64,000 bases of DNA from an uncultured Desulfobacterales bacterium (GTDB lineage Bacteria > Desulfobacterota > Desulfobulbia > Desulfobulbales > Desulfocapsaceae): assembly GCA_937915545.1 (NCBI GenBank), contig CALGIJ010000025.1:90769-154768 (forward strand), in the 5' to 3' direction. The translations under genes were made by a program, and so were the position numbers. The notes under the pieces were generated by a model, which saw nothing but the letters and a program-made list of their open reading frames with translations, was not told the DNA's origin and ran no database searches. Below, piece by piece: positions 1 to 7,815 of this stretch. Numbering within the stretch: the stretch's first letter is position 1; each line of letters starts with the position of its first letter.

Positions 1-1
1 C

Positions 2-2635
2 TATGTCGAATACCCGCAGGCGGTGCCCCTGAAATACGCCATCGATGCCGGGAGCTGCATCTACCTGAAAAACGGCAAGTGCGGCTTTTGCGCCAAGGTG
101 TGCCCGACCAAGGCGATCAATTTCGAAGAGAAACCGGTCTCAGTGACCCTGCAGGTCGGCTCGGTGGTGCTGGCTCCCGGCTTCTCCACCTTCGACCCCC
201 AGAAGCTCGATACCTACCAGTATTCTCAGTACAAGAACGTCATCACCTCCCTGGAAATGGAGCGCCTGCTCAGCGCCACCGGCCCCTTCAATGGCCATCT
301 CGTGCGCCCCTCGGACCACCGCGAGCCGAAAAAGATCGCCTGGCTGCAGTGCATCGGCTCGCGCGACATCAACCGCTGCGACCACGGCTACTGCTCTTCG
401 GTGTGCTGCATGTACGCGGTCAAGGAGGCGGTGATCGCCAAGGAGCACTCCGCGGAGCCCCTTGATACGGCCATTTTCTACATGGACATGCGCACCTACG
501 GCAAAGAGTTTGAAAGTTACTATAAACGCGCCGAGGAAGAAAAGGGAGTGCGGTTCCTGCGCACACGCGTCCATACCATCTTGGAAGACCGCAACACCCA
601 GGACCTCGTGCTGCGTTTCGTCGATGAGGACGGCAAGCTGATCGACGAGCGCTTTGACATGGTGGTGCTCTCGGTGGGCATGGAGACTTCCAAGGAGTTG
701 GCCGCCCTGGCGCGGCGTCTGGAGATCGAGCTCAATGCCGACAATTTTGCCGCCACCGACTGTTTCTCCCCGGTGAAAACTTCGCGGGATGGCATCTATG
801 TCTGCGGCGCGTTCCAGGAGCCCAAGGATATTCCCTATTCGGTCATGGAAGCCAGTGCCGCCGCCTGCTGGGCGGAGGCCGACCTGGCCCCGGCCCGCGG
901 CACTCTCACCAAAACCAAGACCTTCCCCGAGGAGCGGCAGGTGGCCGACGAGGAGGCACGGATCGGTGTCTTCGTCTGCAACTGCGGCACCAATATCGGC
1001 GGCATTGTCAATGTCCCGGAAGTGGCGGAGATGGCCAAGGGCCTGCCTGGCGTCACCTATGTCGAGGAGAATCTCTTCACCTGCAGCCAGGACAGCCAGG
1101 AAAAAATCAAGGACATCATCGAGAAGAAGGGCCTTAACCGCGTCGTGGTTGCCGCCTGTACGCCACGTACCCACGAGGCGCTCTTCCAGGAGACCCTGCG
1201 TGATGCCGGTCTCAATAAGTATCTTTTCGAGATGGCCAATATTCGCAACCAGTGCTCGTGGGTACACAGCAAGGAGAAGGATGCCGCTACCGCCAAGGCC
1301 AAGGACCTGGTGCGCATGGCGGTGGCCCGCACCCGGTTGATCAACTCCCTCGGCCAGCCGACCATCTCGGTGGAACCCAGTGCTCTGGTCATCGGCGGTG
1401 GCATCGCCGGCATGACCTCGGCCCTTGGTCTGGCCGATCAGGGGTATCAGGTCTATCTGGTCGAAAAGGAGGGGCAATTGGGGGGCAACGCCCGCGCCCT
1501 GCTCTCCACCTGGAAGGGAGACAATGTCGGCGAGCGCCTCGCCGAGATGATCGCCCGGGTTACCGGGCACCAGCGCATCGCCGTACACACCGCAACCTCG
1601 GTCAAGGCTTCTTCCGGGTTCATTGGCAATTTCGAGACGGTGGTGTCGGGGGGGGGCGGGGACAAGGTGCTTCGTCATGGGGCGGTGGTGGTGGCTACCG
1701 GCGCCGAGGAGTACAAACCGAAGGAATATCTTTCTGGCCGGGACCCGCGGGTCTTCACCCACCTGCAACTGGACCAGGCCATCGCCGCTGGCGATCCGCG
1801 GCTGGACTCCGCCGATACGGTGGTGTTCATCCAGTGCGTTGGTTCGCGGGAAGAGGAGAGGCCCTACTGCTCCAAGGTGTGCTGCACTCACTCCATCAAG
1901 GCGGCGATACGCTTCAAGGAGAGGAAGCCCGACAGCCAGGTCTTCATCATCTATCGCGACATCCGCACCTATGGCCAGCGTGAGTATCTCTACAAGGAGG
2001 CGCGGGAGAAAGGCGTCATCTTCATCCGCTATGACCTCGACGAAAAGCCCGAGGTGAGCGACAAGGGCGATACCCTGGCCGTCGTGGTGCGCGATCATGT
2101 ACTTGGCCGCAAGATCGAACTGCATGCCAACCTGCTGGTCCTTGCCGCAGCCATCGTCCCTCGTGACAACGAGACCCTGGCGCAGATGTTCAAGCTCTCC
2201 TGCAACAGTGACAAGTTCTTCAACGAGGCTCACGCCAAACTGCGGCCGGTGGAGTTTGCCACCGCCGGCATTTTCCTCGCCGGCATGGCCCACTACCCCA
2301 AGCCGATCGAGGAGAGCATCGCCCAGGCGGCGGCGGCGGCCTCACGGGCGGCGGTGACCCTCTCCAAGGAGAGCATTACCGTCGAAGGCGTAGTGTCCCA
2401 TGTGCAGCAGTTCATGTGCCGCGCCTGCGGAGAGTGCGAGAGGGCTTGCCCCTTCAATGCCATCGCCGTTCAGGAGGTGGAGGAGGGGCTGCGTGCCGCC
2501 GTGGTCAAGGAAGCCTTGTGCAAGGGCTGCGGCATGTGTGCCGTGGCCTGTCCGACGGGGGCCGCCTCGGTGCGCCACTTCGGCGACCGCTCGGTGCTGA
2601 CCATGGTGGAAACGGCCTTCGCCGCAGAGGCTTAG
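2..2635 (+). CDS. hdrA: HdrA-type flavin/iron-sulfur electron-bifurcating subunit (5' end cut by window edge)
   Basis: The frame is open to the left edge (reads YVEYPQAVPLKY from base 2), so the start lies outside the window and 877 codons are visible. It is a long two-module HdrA. A ferredoxin-like stretch (CIYLKNGKCGFCAKVCPTKA) leads into the end of a first flavoprotein module. An HdrA N-terminal domain starts at IGVFVCNCGTNIGG (about base 961). A second Rossmann motif VIGGGIAGMTSAL lies near base 1387, and two [4Fe-4S] motifs (CRACGECERACP, CKGCGMCAVACP) lie at about 2417-2560. HdrA carries the FAD that splits or merges electron pairs in heterodisulfide reductase complexes. It heads an operon with mvhD, a split hdrA and formate dehydrogenase genes. 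The site where the downstream hdrA carries Sec lies upstream of the window, so Cys or Sec there cannot be judged. Confidence 0.93.
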   Translation, partial: YVEYPQAVPLKYAIDAGSCIYLKNGKCGFCAKVCPTKAINFEEKPVSVTLQVGSVVLAPGFSTFDPQKLDTYQYSQYKNVITSLEMERLLSATGPFNGHLVRPSDHREPKKIAWLQCIGSRDINRCDHGYCSSVCCMYAVKEAVIAKEHSAEPLDTAIFYMDMRTYGKEFESYYKRAEEEKGVRFLRTRVHTILEDRNTQDLVLRFVDEDGKLIDERFDMVVLSVGMETSKELAALARRLEIELNADNFAATDCFSPVKTSRDGIYVCGAFQEPKDIPYSVMEASAAACWAEADLAPARGTLTKTKTFPEERQVADEEARIGVFVCNCGTNIGGIVNVPEVAEMAKGLPGVTYVEENLFTCSQDSQEKIKDIIEKKGLNRVVVAACTPRTHEALFQETLRDAGLNKYLFEMANIRNQCSWVHSKEKDAATAKAKDLVRMAVARTRLINSLGQPTISVEPSALVIGGGIAGMTSALGLADQGYQVYLVEKEGQLGGNARALLSTWKGDNVGERLAEMIARVTGHQRIAVHTATSVKASSGFIGNFETVVSGGGGDKVLRHGAVVVATGAEEYKPKEYLSGRDPRVFTHLQLDQAIAAGDPRLDSADTVVFIQCVGSREEERPYCSKVCCTHSIKAAIRFKERKPDSQVFIIYRDIRTYGQREYLYKEAREKGVIFIRYDLDEKPEVSDKGDTLAVVVRDHVLGRKIELHANLLVLAAAIVPRDNETLAQMFKLSCNSDKFFNEAHAKLRPVEFATAGIFLAGMAHYPKPIEESIAQAAAAASRAAVTLSKESITVEGVVSHVQQFMCRACGECERACPFNAIAVQEVEEGLRAAVVKEALCKGCGMCAVACPTGAASVRHFGDRSVLTMVETAFAAEA

Positions 2636-2712
2636 GCCTGCGGCGGTGTATTTCGCGTGTCGGGAAGGGTGCCGCCCTTCCCGCCGCAGCATAAGAATTT
2701 CTTTCTGAGGAA

Positions 2713-3138
2713 ATGACCATGTCTGGGGAATTCACACCTAAGATCATCATGTTTGCCTGCAACTGGTGCGCCTATTCCGCCGCCGACCTCGCCGGGGTGA
2801 GCAGGTTCCAGTATCCTCCCAACCTCCGCATCATCCGCGTGATGTGTTCCGGGCGGATCAACCCCAACTTCATCCTCAAGGGATTCGAGAATGGTGCTGA
2901 CGGGGTGCTCGTCGCCGGCTGACACATCGGCGACTGTCATTACCTGGATGGTAATGTCAAGATGACCAAGGTCTTCGAAACCGCGGAACAGCTGGTCGGC
3001 CTTTTGGGGATTGAGCCGCAGCGGATTCGTCTGGAGTGGATTTCTTCGGCCGAAGGCACCAAATTCGCCGAGGTGGCGACGTCCTTTACCGAAACCATAC
3101 AATCTCTGGGGCCGCTGAGCATGGTGGCGGCTGCCTGA
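2713..3138 (+). CDS. mvhD: MvhD-type [2Fe-2S] subunit, selenoprotein (Sec70)
   Basis: A 141-residue MvhD protein when the in-frame TGA at 2920-2922 is read as selenocysteine. MvhD (delta subunit) passes electrons between a hydrogenase or formate dehydrogenase and HdrA. Expected ligands are visible: C16 and C19 (CNWC), C45 (VMCSG), U70 (VAGUHIGDC) and C75. The family normally has Cys at position 70. Homology continues without interruption after the TGA (HYLDGN and the helical C-terminal region), and the real stop is TGA 3136-3138. A stable hairpin lies 12 nt after the UGA. The start ATG 2713 follows a TTTCTGAGGAA ribosome-binding stretch. It sits between two hdrA genes. A simple frameshift or pseudogene is excluded because frame and conservation hold on both sides. 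Confidence 0.93.
2935..2959 (+). promoter_or_regulatory. SECIS hairpin of the first mvhD
   Basis: The arms 2935-2944 and 2950-2959 pair in 9 of 10 positions (one T-T mismatch at 2937/2957), enclosing the 5-nt loop TGGAT at 2945-2949. It begins 12 nt after the UGA at 2920-2922, the usual spacing for a bacterial SECIS bound by SelB. Confidence 0.75.
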
Positions 3139-3175
3139 GACGATTGTGACAACTGCCCAAAAGGGGAGGTAGCTT

Positions 3176-4708
3176 GTGAACAAGGATATGCTTGTTATCG
3201 GTGGTGGCATCGCCGGGATCCAGTCGTCGCTGGATCTGGCGGAGATGGGGTTCAAGGTCTATCTGGTCGAGAGGCTGCCGAGCATCGGTGGCAAGATGGC
3301 TCAGCTCGACAAGACCTTTCCCACCAACGACTGCGCCATCTGAATCCTCTCGCCGAAGATGCTGGATGTCGGTCGACATCCCAATATCGAGTTGATGGCC
3401 TACAGCGAGGTGGAGCAGGTCGAGGGCAGTGCCGGCTGCTTCAAGGTTCGGGTGCGCCGCAAGGCCCGCTACGTCGACGAAGACAAGTGCACCGGCTGCG
3501 GGGCCTGCCGCGAGAAGTGCCCGACCGACGTGCTCGACATGTACAACGAGGGGCACTCCACCCGCAAGGCCATCTACAGTTGGTTCGCCCAGGGCATTCC
3601 CTCGACCCACACCATCGATCCCGACCACTGCCGCGTGCTCCAGGGCAAGAAATGCGGTGTCTGCCAGAAGCGTTGCGAGGCCGGGGCCATCGATTTCGAG
3701 CAGAAGGATAAGATTGTCGATCTCGATATCGGGGCGATAATCGTCGCCACCGGCTATACCGTGTTCGACCCCGGTAAAATCCCCGAATACCGCTACAGGG
3801 ACTTGCCCAATGTGGTGACGGCGGTGGAGTTCGAGCGCTTTCTCAGCGCCTCCGGCCCCACCCATGGCCATATCGACCGGCCCTCGGACATCCTCGCGCG
3901 GCGCGAGATCGCCGACCTCGAGAAAGAGGAGTCGCGCCTGCAGAAGACCCTGGCCCGCTACGAGGAAAAGGCCGGAGCCACCTCGCAAAGCGTCTTCGAG
4001 ACCTTTGCCGCCGAGACGGCTACGCCCGAGCAGCAGCAGTGGATGGAAAAGTATCGCGAATATCTGCCGCTGACCGAGAAGCTCGCCGCCCTGCGCAGCA
4101 AGGCCGAGGGCTTTGCCACCGCCAAGCGGCTGGCCTTCATCCAGTGCGTCGGCTCCCGCGATCTGCGCTTCTACCCCTTCTGTTCCGGGTTCTGCTGCAT
4201 GCACTCGATCAAGGAGGCGATCATCGCCCACGAGCACGAGAACGCCACCACCTCGGTGATTTTCGGCATGGATATCCGCGCGGTGGGCAAAGGTTTCGAT
4301 GAGTACAAGGTGCGCGGAGGCAATAAGTCGAACATCACCTACCGCCGCAGCCGGGTGGCGGAGATTGTCAACGGCCCCAATGACAACCCGGTGCTGGTCT
4401 ATGAAGACACCCAGCAGCAGAAGGTGGTGCGCGAAGATTTCGACTTGGTCATCCTCGCTACCGCCTGTGCCCCGAACGAGGGGATGAAGGACATGGCCGC
4501 CATCCTCGGTATCGAACTCAACCGCTTCGGGTTCTTCAAGACCCGTCCGGAGAACCCTCTCGACACCACCAGAGAGGGCATCTTCGTCTGCGGCTGCGCC
4601 CACAGCCCCATGGATATTCCCGAGTCGGTCGCCCAGGCCAGCAGCGCCGCCTCCCGGGCAGTGCAGACGGTGACGGTGACTCCGGCGAAATTACTCAAGA
4701 TATCTTAG
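3176..4708 (+). CDS. hdrA: HdrA N-terminal half as a separate selenoprotein (Sec56), with coiled-coil insertion
   Basis: A 510-residue protein with GTG start at 3176, preceded by GGGGAGGT seven bases upstream. TGA 3341-3343 lies in frame and is read as Sec56 in the motif NDC53AIU56ILSPKM. The fused HdrA at 24457-27489 has Cys at the same place (GDCSMCMISPRM). An N-terminal Rossmann motif (VIGGGIAGIQSSL) is followed by ferredoxin-like motifs (C105, C108, C111, C115, then CRVLQGKKCGVCQKRC) and the rest of the first flavoprotein module (FIQCVGSRD). Residues about 240-315 are a Glu/Lys/Arg-rich, probably coiled-coil insertion absent from the two sister HdrA proteins here. The second HdrA module is encoded by the next gene, 12 bp downstream, so this is a split version of a protein fused elsewhere in the window. 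Selenocysteine in HdrA is known from methanogens. Confidence 0.9.
3364..3381 (+). promoter_or_regulatory. SECIS hairpin of the split hdrA
   Basis: A perfect 7-bp stem, GGATGTC (3364-3370) with GACATCC (3375-3381), presents the tetraloop GGTC. The stem begins 20 nt after the UGA at 3341-3343. The GGUC loop matches those of the two formate dehydrogenase SECIS elements in this window. Confidence 0.8.
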
Positions 4709-4720
4709 AAGGTCGTCGAG

Positions 4721-6397
4721 ATGAAACAGAACAAGACTGGGGAAAATACCGAGGGACTGCGCGTCGGGGTCTTTATCTGCGACTGCGGCTCGAACATCGC
4801 CGGTCACCTCGATTGCGCCGAGGTCACCAAATACGCGGCGAACCTGCCGGGAGTGGTCTTCACCAAGGAAAACCTCTATACCTGTTCCGAGGCGGGGATC
4901 AGTGAGATCCAGAACGCCATCCGGGAAAACAACCTCAATCGCGTGGTCGTCGCCTCCTGCTCGCCGCGTACCCATCACCCCCTCTTCGCCAGTTCCTGCG
5001 CCCAGGCGGGGATGAACCCCTACCTCTTCGAGATGGTCAATATCCGCGACCAGTGCTCCTGGGTCCACATGGGGCAGCGGGATATCGCCACCGCCAAGGC
5101 CAAGGATCTGGTGCGTATGGGTGTGGCCAAGAGCACCGCCCTCGAGCCGCAGAAGGATATCGAGTCGTCCATTATCCGCAAGATTCTCGTTATTGGCGGC
5201 GGCATCGCCGGGTTGTCAGCCGCCGAGGCCCTGGCCGGGATGGGGCTCGAAGTGCTGCTCGTGGAAAAGGAGGAGCGCTGTGGTGGGCTGATGCTTGGCC
5301 TCAACGTTCTCGAGACTGGCAAGTCGGCCGCCGGACAGGTCAGTGAACTGGCCGCCACGGTCGCGGCGACCGCCGGGGTCACCGTCTTCACCGCTTCGCG
5401 GGTTGCCGAGATCAGCGGCTATATCGGCAATTTCAAAGTGGCCATCGAGACGCCCACCGGGAGAGTCGAGGATACCGTGGGCTGCATCGTCGTCGCCTGT
5501 GGGGCGGTGCCGCTGGTCGAGGAAGGGCTCTTCGGCTATAACGGCAAGGACGTCATCACGCAGATGGAACTCGAGCAGCGCCTGGCCACTGGCAGCTTCA
5601 AGGCCGCCCGGGTAGTGATGATCCAGTGCGCCGGGGCTCGCAATGCCACTCGGGAATATTGCTCGCGCATCTGCTGCGCCACGGCGGTCAAGAACGCCAT
5701 GATCATCAAGCGCAAGTACCCCCTGGCCGAGGTCCATGTGCTCTACCGCGACATGCAGATGTATGGCGATGAGAAGGAGCAGATGCTCTGGGACGCCCGT
5801 GGCATGGGGATCAAGTTCCACGTCTTCGATCAGAAGAAGCCGCCGCGCGTCGGCGATGGCAAGGTGACGTTCCAACATGCGGTGCTTGATGAGACCAAAG
5901 AGTTCAAGGTCGATCTCACCGTCCTCTCCACCCCGCTGGTGGCTCGGCCGGAGTCCTCGCAGGTGGCGGCGCTGATGCGTGTGCCCTGCGACAAGAACGG
6001 CTTCTTCCTCGAGGCCCATGCCAAGCTGCGGCCCCTCGACTTTGCCGCCGACGGTATCTTCGTCTGCGGCAGCGCCCGCTACCCGGTGACCTCGGTGGAG
6101 GCCCGCACCCAGGGGCTGGGGGTGGCCTCGCGTATCGGCGCCATCCTCTTCAAGGAGAAACTGGTCAAGAGCGGCATTGTTGCCGAGATCGACCAGGAAA
6201 CCTGCGTCGGCTGTATGGGCTGCCTCAATGTCTGCCCCTACGAGGCCATTATCTTCAACCGGGAAACCGGCGTTTGCGAGGTCAAGGAGATCCTCTGCAA
6301 GGGCTGCGGCAACTGCGCCTCGACCTGTCCGTCGCACAGCGCCGTCCTCCGAGGGTATAAACCGGAACAGCTGCTGGCCCAGATCAGGGCCATCTAG
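4721..6397 (+). CDS. hdrA: HdrA C-terminal half (classical HdrA core) as a separate protein
   Basis: 558 residues starting MKQNKTGENTEGLRVGVFIC. It contains the canonical HdrA N-terminal domain (VGVFICDCGSNIAG, VASCSPRTHHPLF, NIRDQCSWVHM), the FAD Rossmann motif LVIGGGIAGLSAAEAL, VMIQCAGARN and a C-terminal dicluster ferredoxin domain (CVGCMGCLNVCP, CKGCGNCASTCP). In the HdrA at the left edge and in the one at 24.5 kb this region is the second half of one polypeptide; here it is a separate gene 12 bp behind the N-half. It probably works with the preceding gene product as one HdrA unit that binds FAD and reduces low-potential ferredoxin in exchange with MvhD and formate dehydrogenase (inference). 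No internal UGA is present. Confidence 0.93.
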   Translation: MKQNKTGENTEGLRVGVFICDCGSNIAGHLDCAEVTKYAANLPGVVFTKENLYTCSEAGISEIQNAIRENNLNRVVVASCSPRTHHPLFASSCAQAGMNPYLFEMVNIRDQCSWVHMGQRDIATAKAKDLVRMGVAKSTALEPQKDIESSIIRKILVIGGGIAGLSAAEALAGMGLEVLLVEKEERCGGLMLGLNVLETGKSAAGQVSELAATVAATAGVTVFTASRVAEISGYIGNFKVAIETPTGRVEDTVGCIVVACGAVPLVEEGLFGYNGKDVITQMELEQRLATGSFKAARVVMIQCAGARNATREYCSRICCATAVKNAMIIKRKYPLAEVHVLYRDMQMYGDEKEQMLWDARGMGIKFHVFDQKKPPRVGDGKVTFQHAVLDETKEFKVDLTVLSTPLVARPESSQVAALMRVPCDKNGFFLEAHAKLRPLDFAADGIFVCGSARYPVTSVEARTQGLGVASRIGAILFKEKLVKSGIVAEIDQETCVGCMGCLNVCPYEAIIFNRETGVCEVKEILCKGCGNCASTCPSHSAVLRGYKPEQLLAQIRAI

Positions 6398-6424
6398 TCT
6401 CTCTCAAGAAAAAAGGAAAAGAAC

Positions 6425-6862
6425 ATGACCAACGACAATTTCGAGCCCAAGATCGTCTGCTTCTTGTGCACCTGGTGAGCATATGCCGCTGCTGACCTGG
6501 CTGGGGTCAGTCGTTTGCAGTACCCGGCGAATGTTCGTACCGTTCGGGTGATGTGCAGTGGCGGGGTCTCCCCGCACCATATACTCTTGGCCTTTCAACG
6601 CGGGGTTGACGGTGTCTTCGTCGGTGGCTGACGCCTGGGCGAATGCAATTACCTGTATGGTAATCTGTCCACCAAGAAGCGGGTCACCGTCTTGAAAGAG
6701 ATGCTCAAGTTCAGCGGTATCGACGAGGCGCGCCTCAAAGCGAGTTGGGTCTCCTCGGCGGAAGCGCCGGAACTGGTGCATGAGTTCACCTCGTTTATCA
6801 AGGAACTGCGCGAGCTCGGCCCCTCGCCGCTGCGTGCCGACTATCGCCGCGAGCTGGTTTAG
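6425..6862 (+). CDS. mvhD: MvhD-type [2Fe-2S] subunit with two selenocysteines (Sec18, Sec69)
   Basis: Two TGA codons, 6476-6478 and 6629-6631, lie in one frame with the ATG at 6425 and the TAG at 6860-6862, giving 145 residues. Aligned with the first mvhD, both UGAs fall exactly on cysteine-ligand positions: C15-T-W-U18 (the sister has CNWC) and GGU69RLGEC74 (the sister also has Sec). C44 and C74 are kept. Conservation between and after the UGAs (AYAAADLAGVSRLQYP, then YLYGN and the C-terminal helix) excludes a degraded gene. It follows the split hdrA pair by 27 bp and precedes the fdhB-like gene, so it is the likely electron relay between HdrA and formate dehydrogenase. Conventional annotation would miss this gene almost completely. 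Confidence 0.92.
6492..6510 (+). promoter_or_regulatory. SECIS hairpin for the first UGA of the second mvhD
   Basis: A 6-bp perfect stem, CTGACC (6492-6497) with GGTCAG (6505-6510), closes the loop TGGCTGG. It begins 13 nt after the UGA at 6476-6478. Confidence 0.6.
6648..6664 (+). promoter_or_regulatory. SECIS hairpin for the second UGA of the second mvhD
   Basis: A 6-bp perfect stem, ATTACC (6648-6653) with GGTAAT (6659-6664), closes the loop TGTAT. It begins 16 nt after the UGA at 6629-6631 and sits at the same codons as the hairpins of the other two mvhD genes. Confidence 0.65.
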
Positions 6863-7007
6863 CCGGGGAGGTGCCTGGGGTCTGCCTGGTCCTGCGCCGG
6901 CTGCCACGCAGGGTGGTGGCCGAAGCGGCGGCGGGAGGCTGTGGCGGCGCTGGCGGCAATGAGGGATGAATGCAACAATTATCAGCCCGTTGGGGCAGGG
7001 TGTGGGT

Positions 7008-7814
7008 ATGATCGATGTGATAAGGGACAAGGTGAAAGAGCTCCTCGATTCCGGGGAGATCAAGGGCTTCCTCGGCCTGGTGCGGAAAAACGGCCATATT
7101 GCCCCGCACCTCTTCCAGCAGGGGGATGATCTCAGCCTCATGTCGCTCGGTGACGACAAAGTCGCCGGCGACGCCAGGTATCCGCTCAACAAATTCCTCA
7201 TCAACCTGGCCAAGGCCTACCCCGAGGAGACCTTTGCCGTACTGGTGCGCGGCTGCGATGATCGTGGCCTGCAGACCCTTTACACATGGAACCAGCTCAA
7301 TCCCAAGAAGGTGGTGCCGGTGGGTATAACCTGCCCGCAGGAGCTGGCCGACGCCTGCGAGTGCGCCAAGCCTTTCCCGGCGGTGATCACTGCCGGCGAA
7401 TGCGCCCAGCCGGGAACACCGCGGTCGGTGGCGGCCGTCGACGCCCTGGTGATGTCGGAGCGTTTCTCCTACTGGATGGACGAGTTCGTCAAATGCATCA
7501 AGTGCTACGGGTGCAGCAACGTCTGCCCGATGTGCTTTTGCAACGAGTGCACCCTCAAGTGCAATGACCTGGTCAAGGGCGGCGAGCTGCCCCCGGAGAT
7601 TCCCGTCTTCCACCATACCAGGGCCATGCATATGGTGGGGCGCTGTATCGACTGCGGGCTGTGTGAAGAGGCCTGCCCCTCCAACATTCCCCTGCGCACC
7701 CTCTATAAAAAGGTGGGGAGCATCATGGAAGAGCAGTTCGACTTCACTACCGGCGCGGTCAGGGGGCAGCGTTCGCCGCTCAACAAGATAGACTTTGCAG
7801 AAGGAAGGAAGTGA
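7008..7814 (+). CDS. fdhB: Formate dehydrogenase beta-like iron-sulfur subunit (FdhB/FrhB-type)
   Basis: A soluble iron-sulfur subunit that probably carries electrons from the catalytic FdhA to MvhD/HdrA. Starting at ATG 7008 (MIDVIRDKVKELLDSGEIKG) it has 268 residues; an in-frame ATG at 6966 would add 14. The later start is chosen because the protein looks globular from there and a G-rich stretch precedes it, but both are possible. An N-terminal FdhB/FrhB-like region (VLVRGCDDRGLQTLYTWNQL) is followed by cysteine clusters CIKCYGCSNVCPMC, CNECTLKC and CIDCGLCEEACP, sufficient for two [4Fe-4S] clusters. It ends one base before the fdhA start, indicating tight co-translation. No membrane segment is seen, so the complex is predicted to be cytoplasmic. 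Confidence 0.85.
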   Translation: MIDVIRDKVKELLDSGEIKGFLGLVRKNGHIAPHLFQQGDDLSLMSLGDDKVAGDARYPLNKFLINLAKAYPEETFAVLVRGCDDRGLQTLYTWNQLNPKKVVPVGITCPQELADACECAKPFPAVITAGECAQPGTPRSVAAVDALVMSERFSYWMDEFVKCIKCYGCSNVCPMCFCNECTLKCNDLVKGGELPPEIPVFHHTRAMHMVGRCIDCGLCEEACPSNIPLRTLYKKVGSIMEEQFDFTTGAVRGQRSPLNKIDFAEGRK

Positions 7815-7815
7815 T

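Noticed and set aside
140..2293. Long antisense open frames opposite hdrA (717 codons) and similar ones opposite the fdh genes (17305-20289), the RND gene (46234-48579) and fhs (31365-33212)
   Set aside because: They lie entirely opposite clear genes, have high-GC third-position artefact composition, and show no recognisable protein features.
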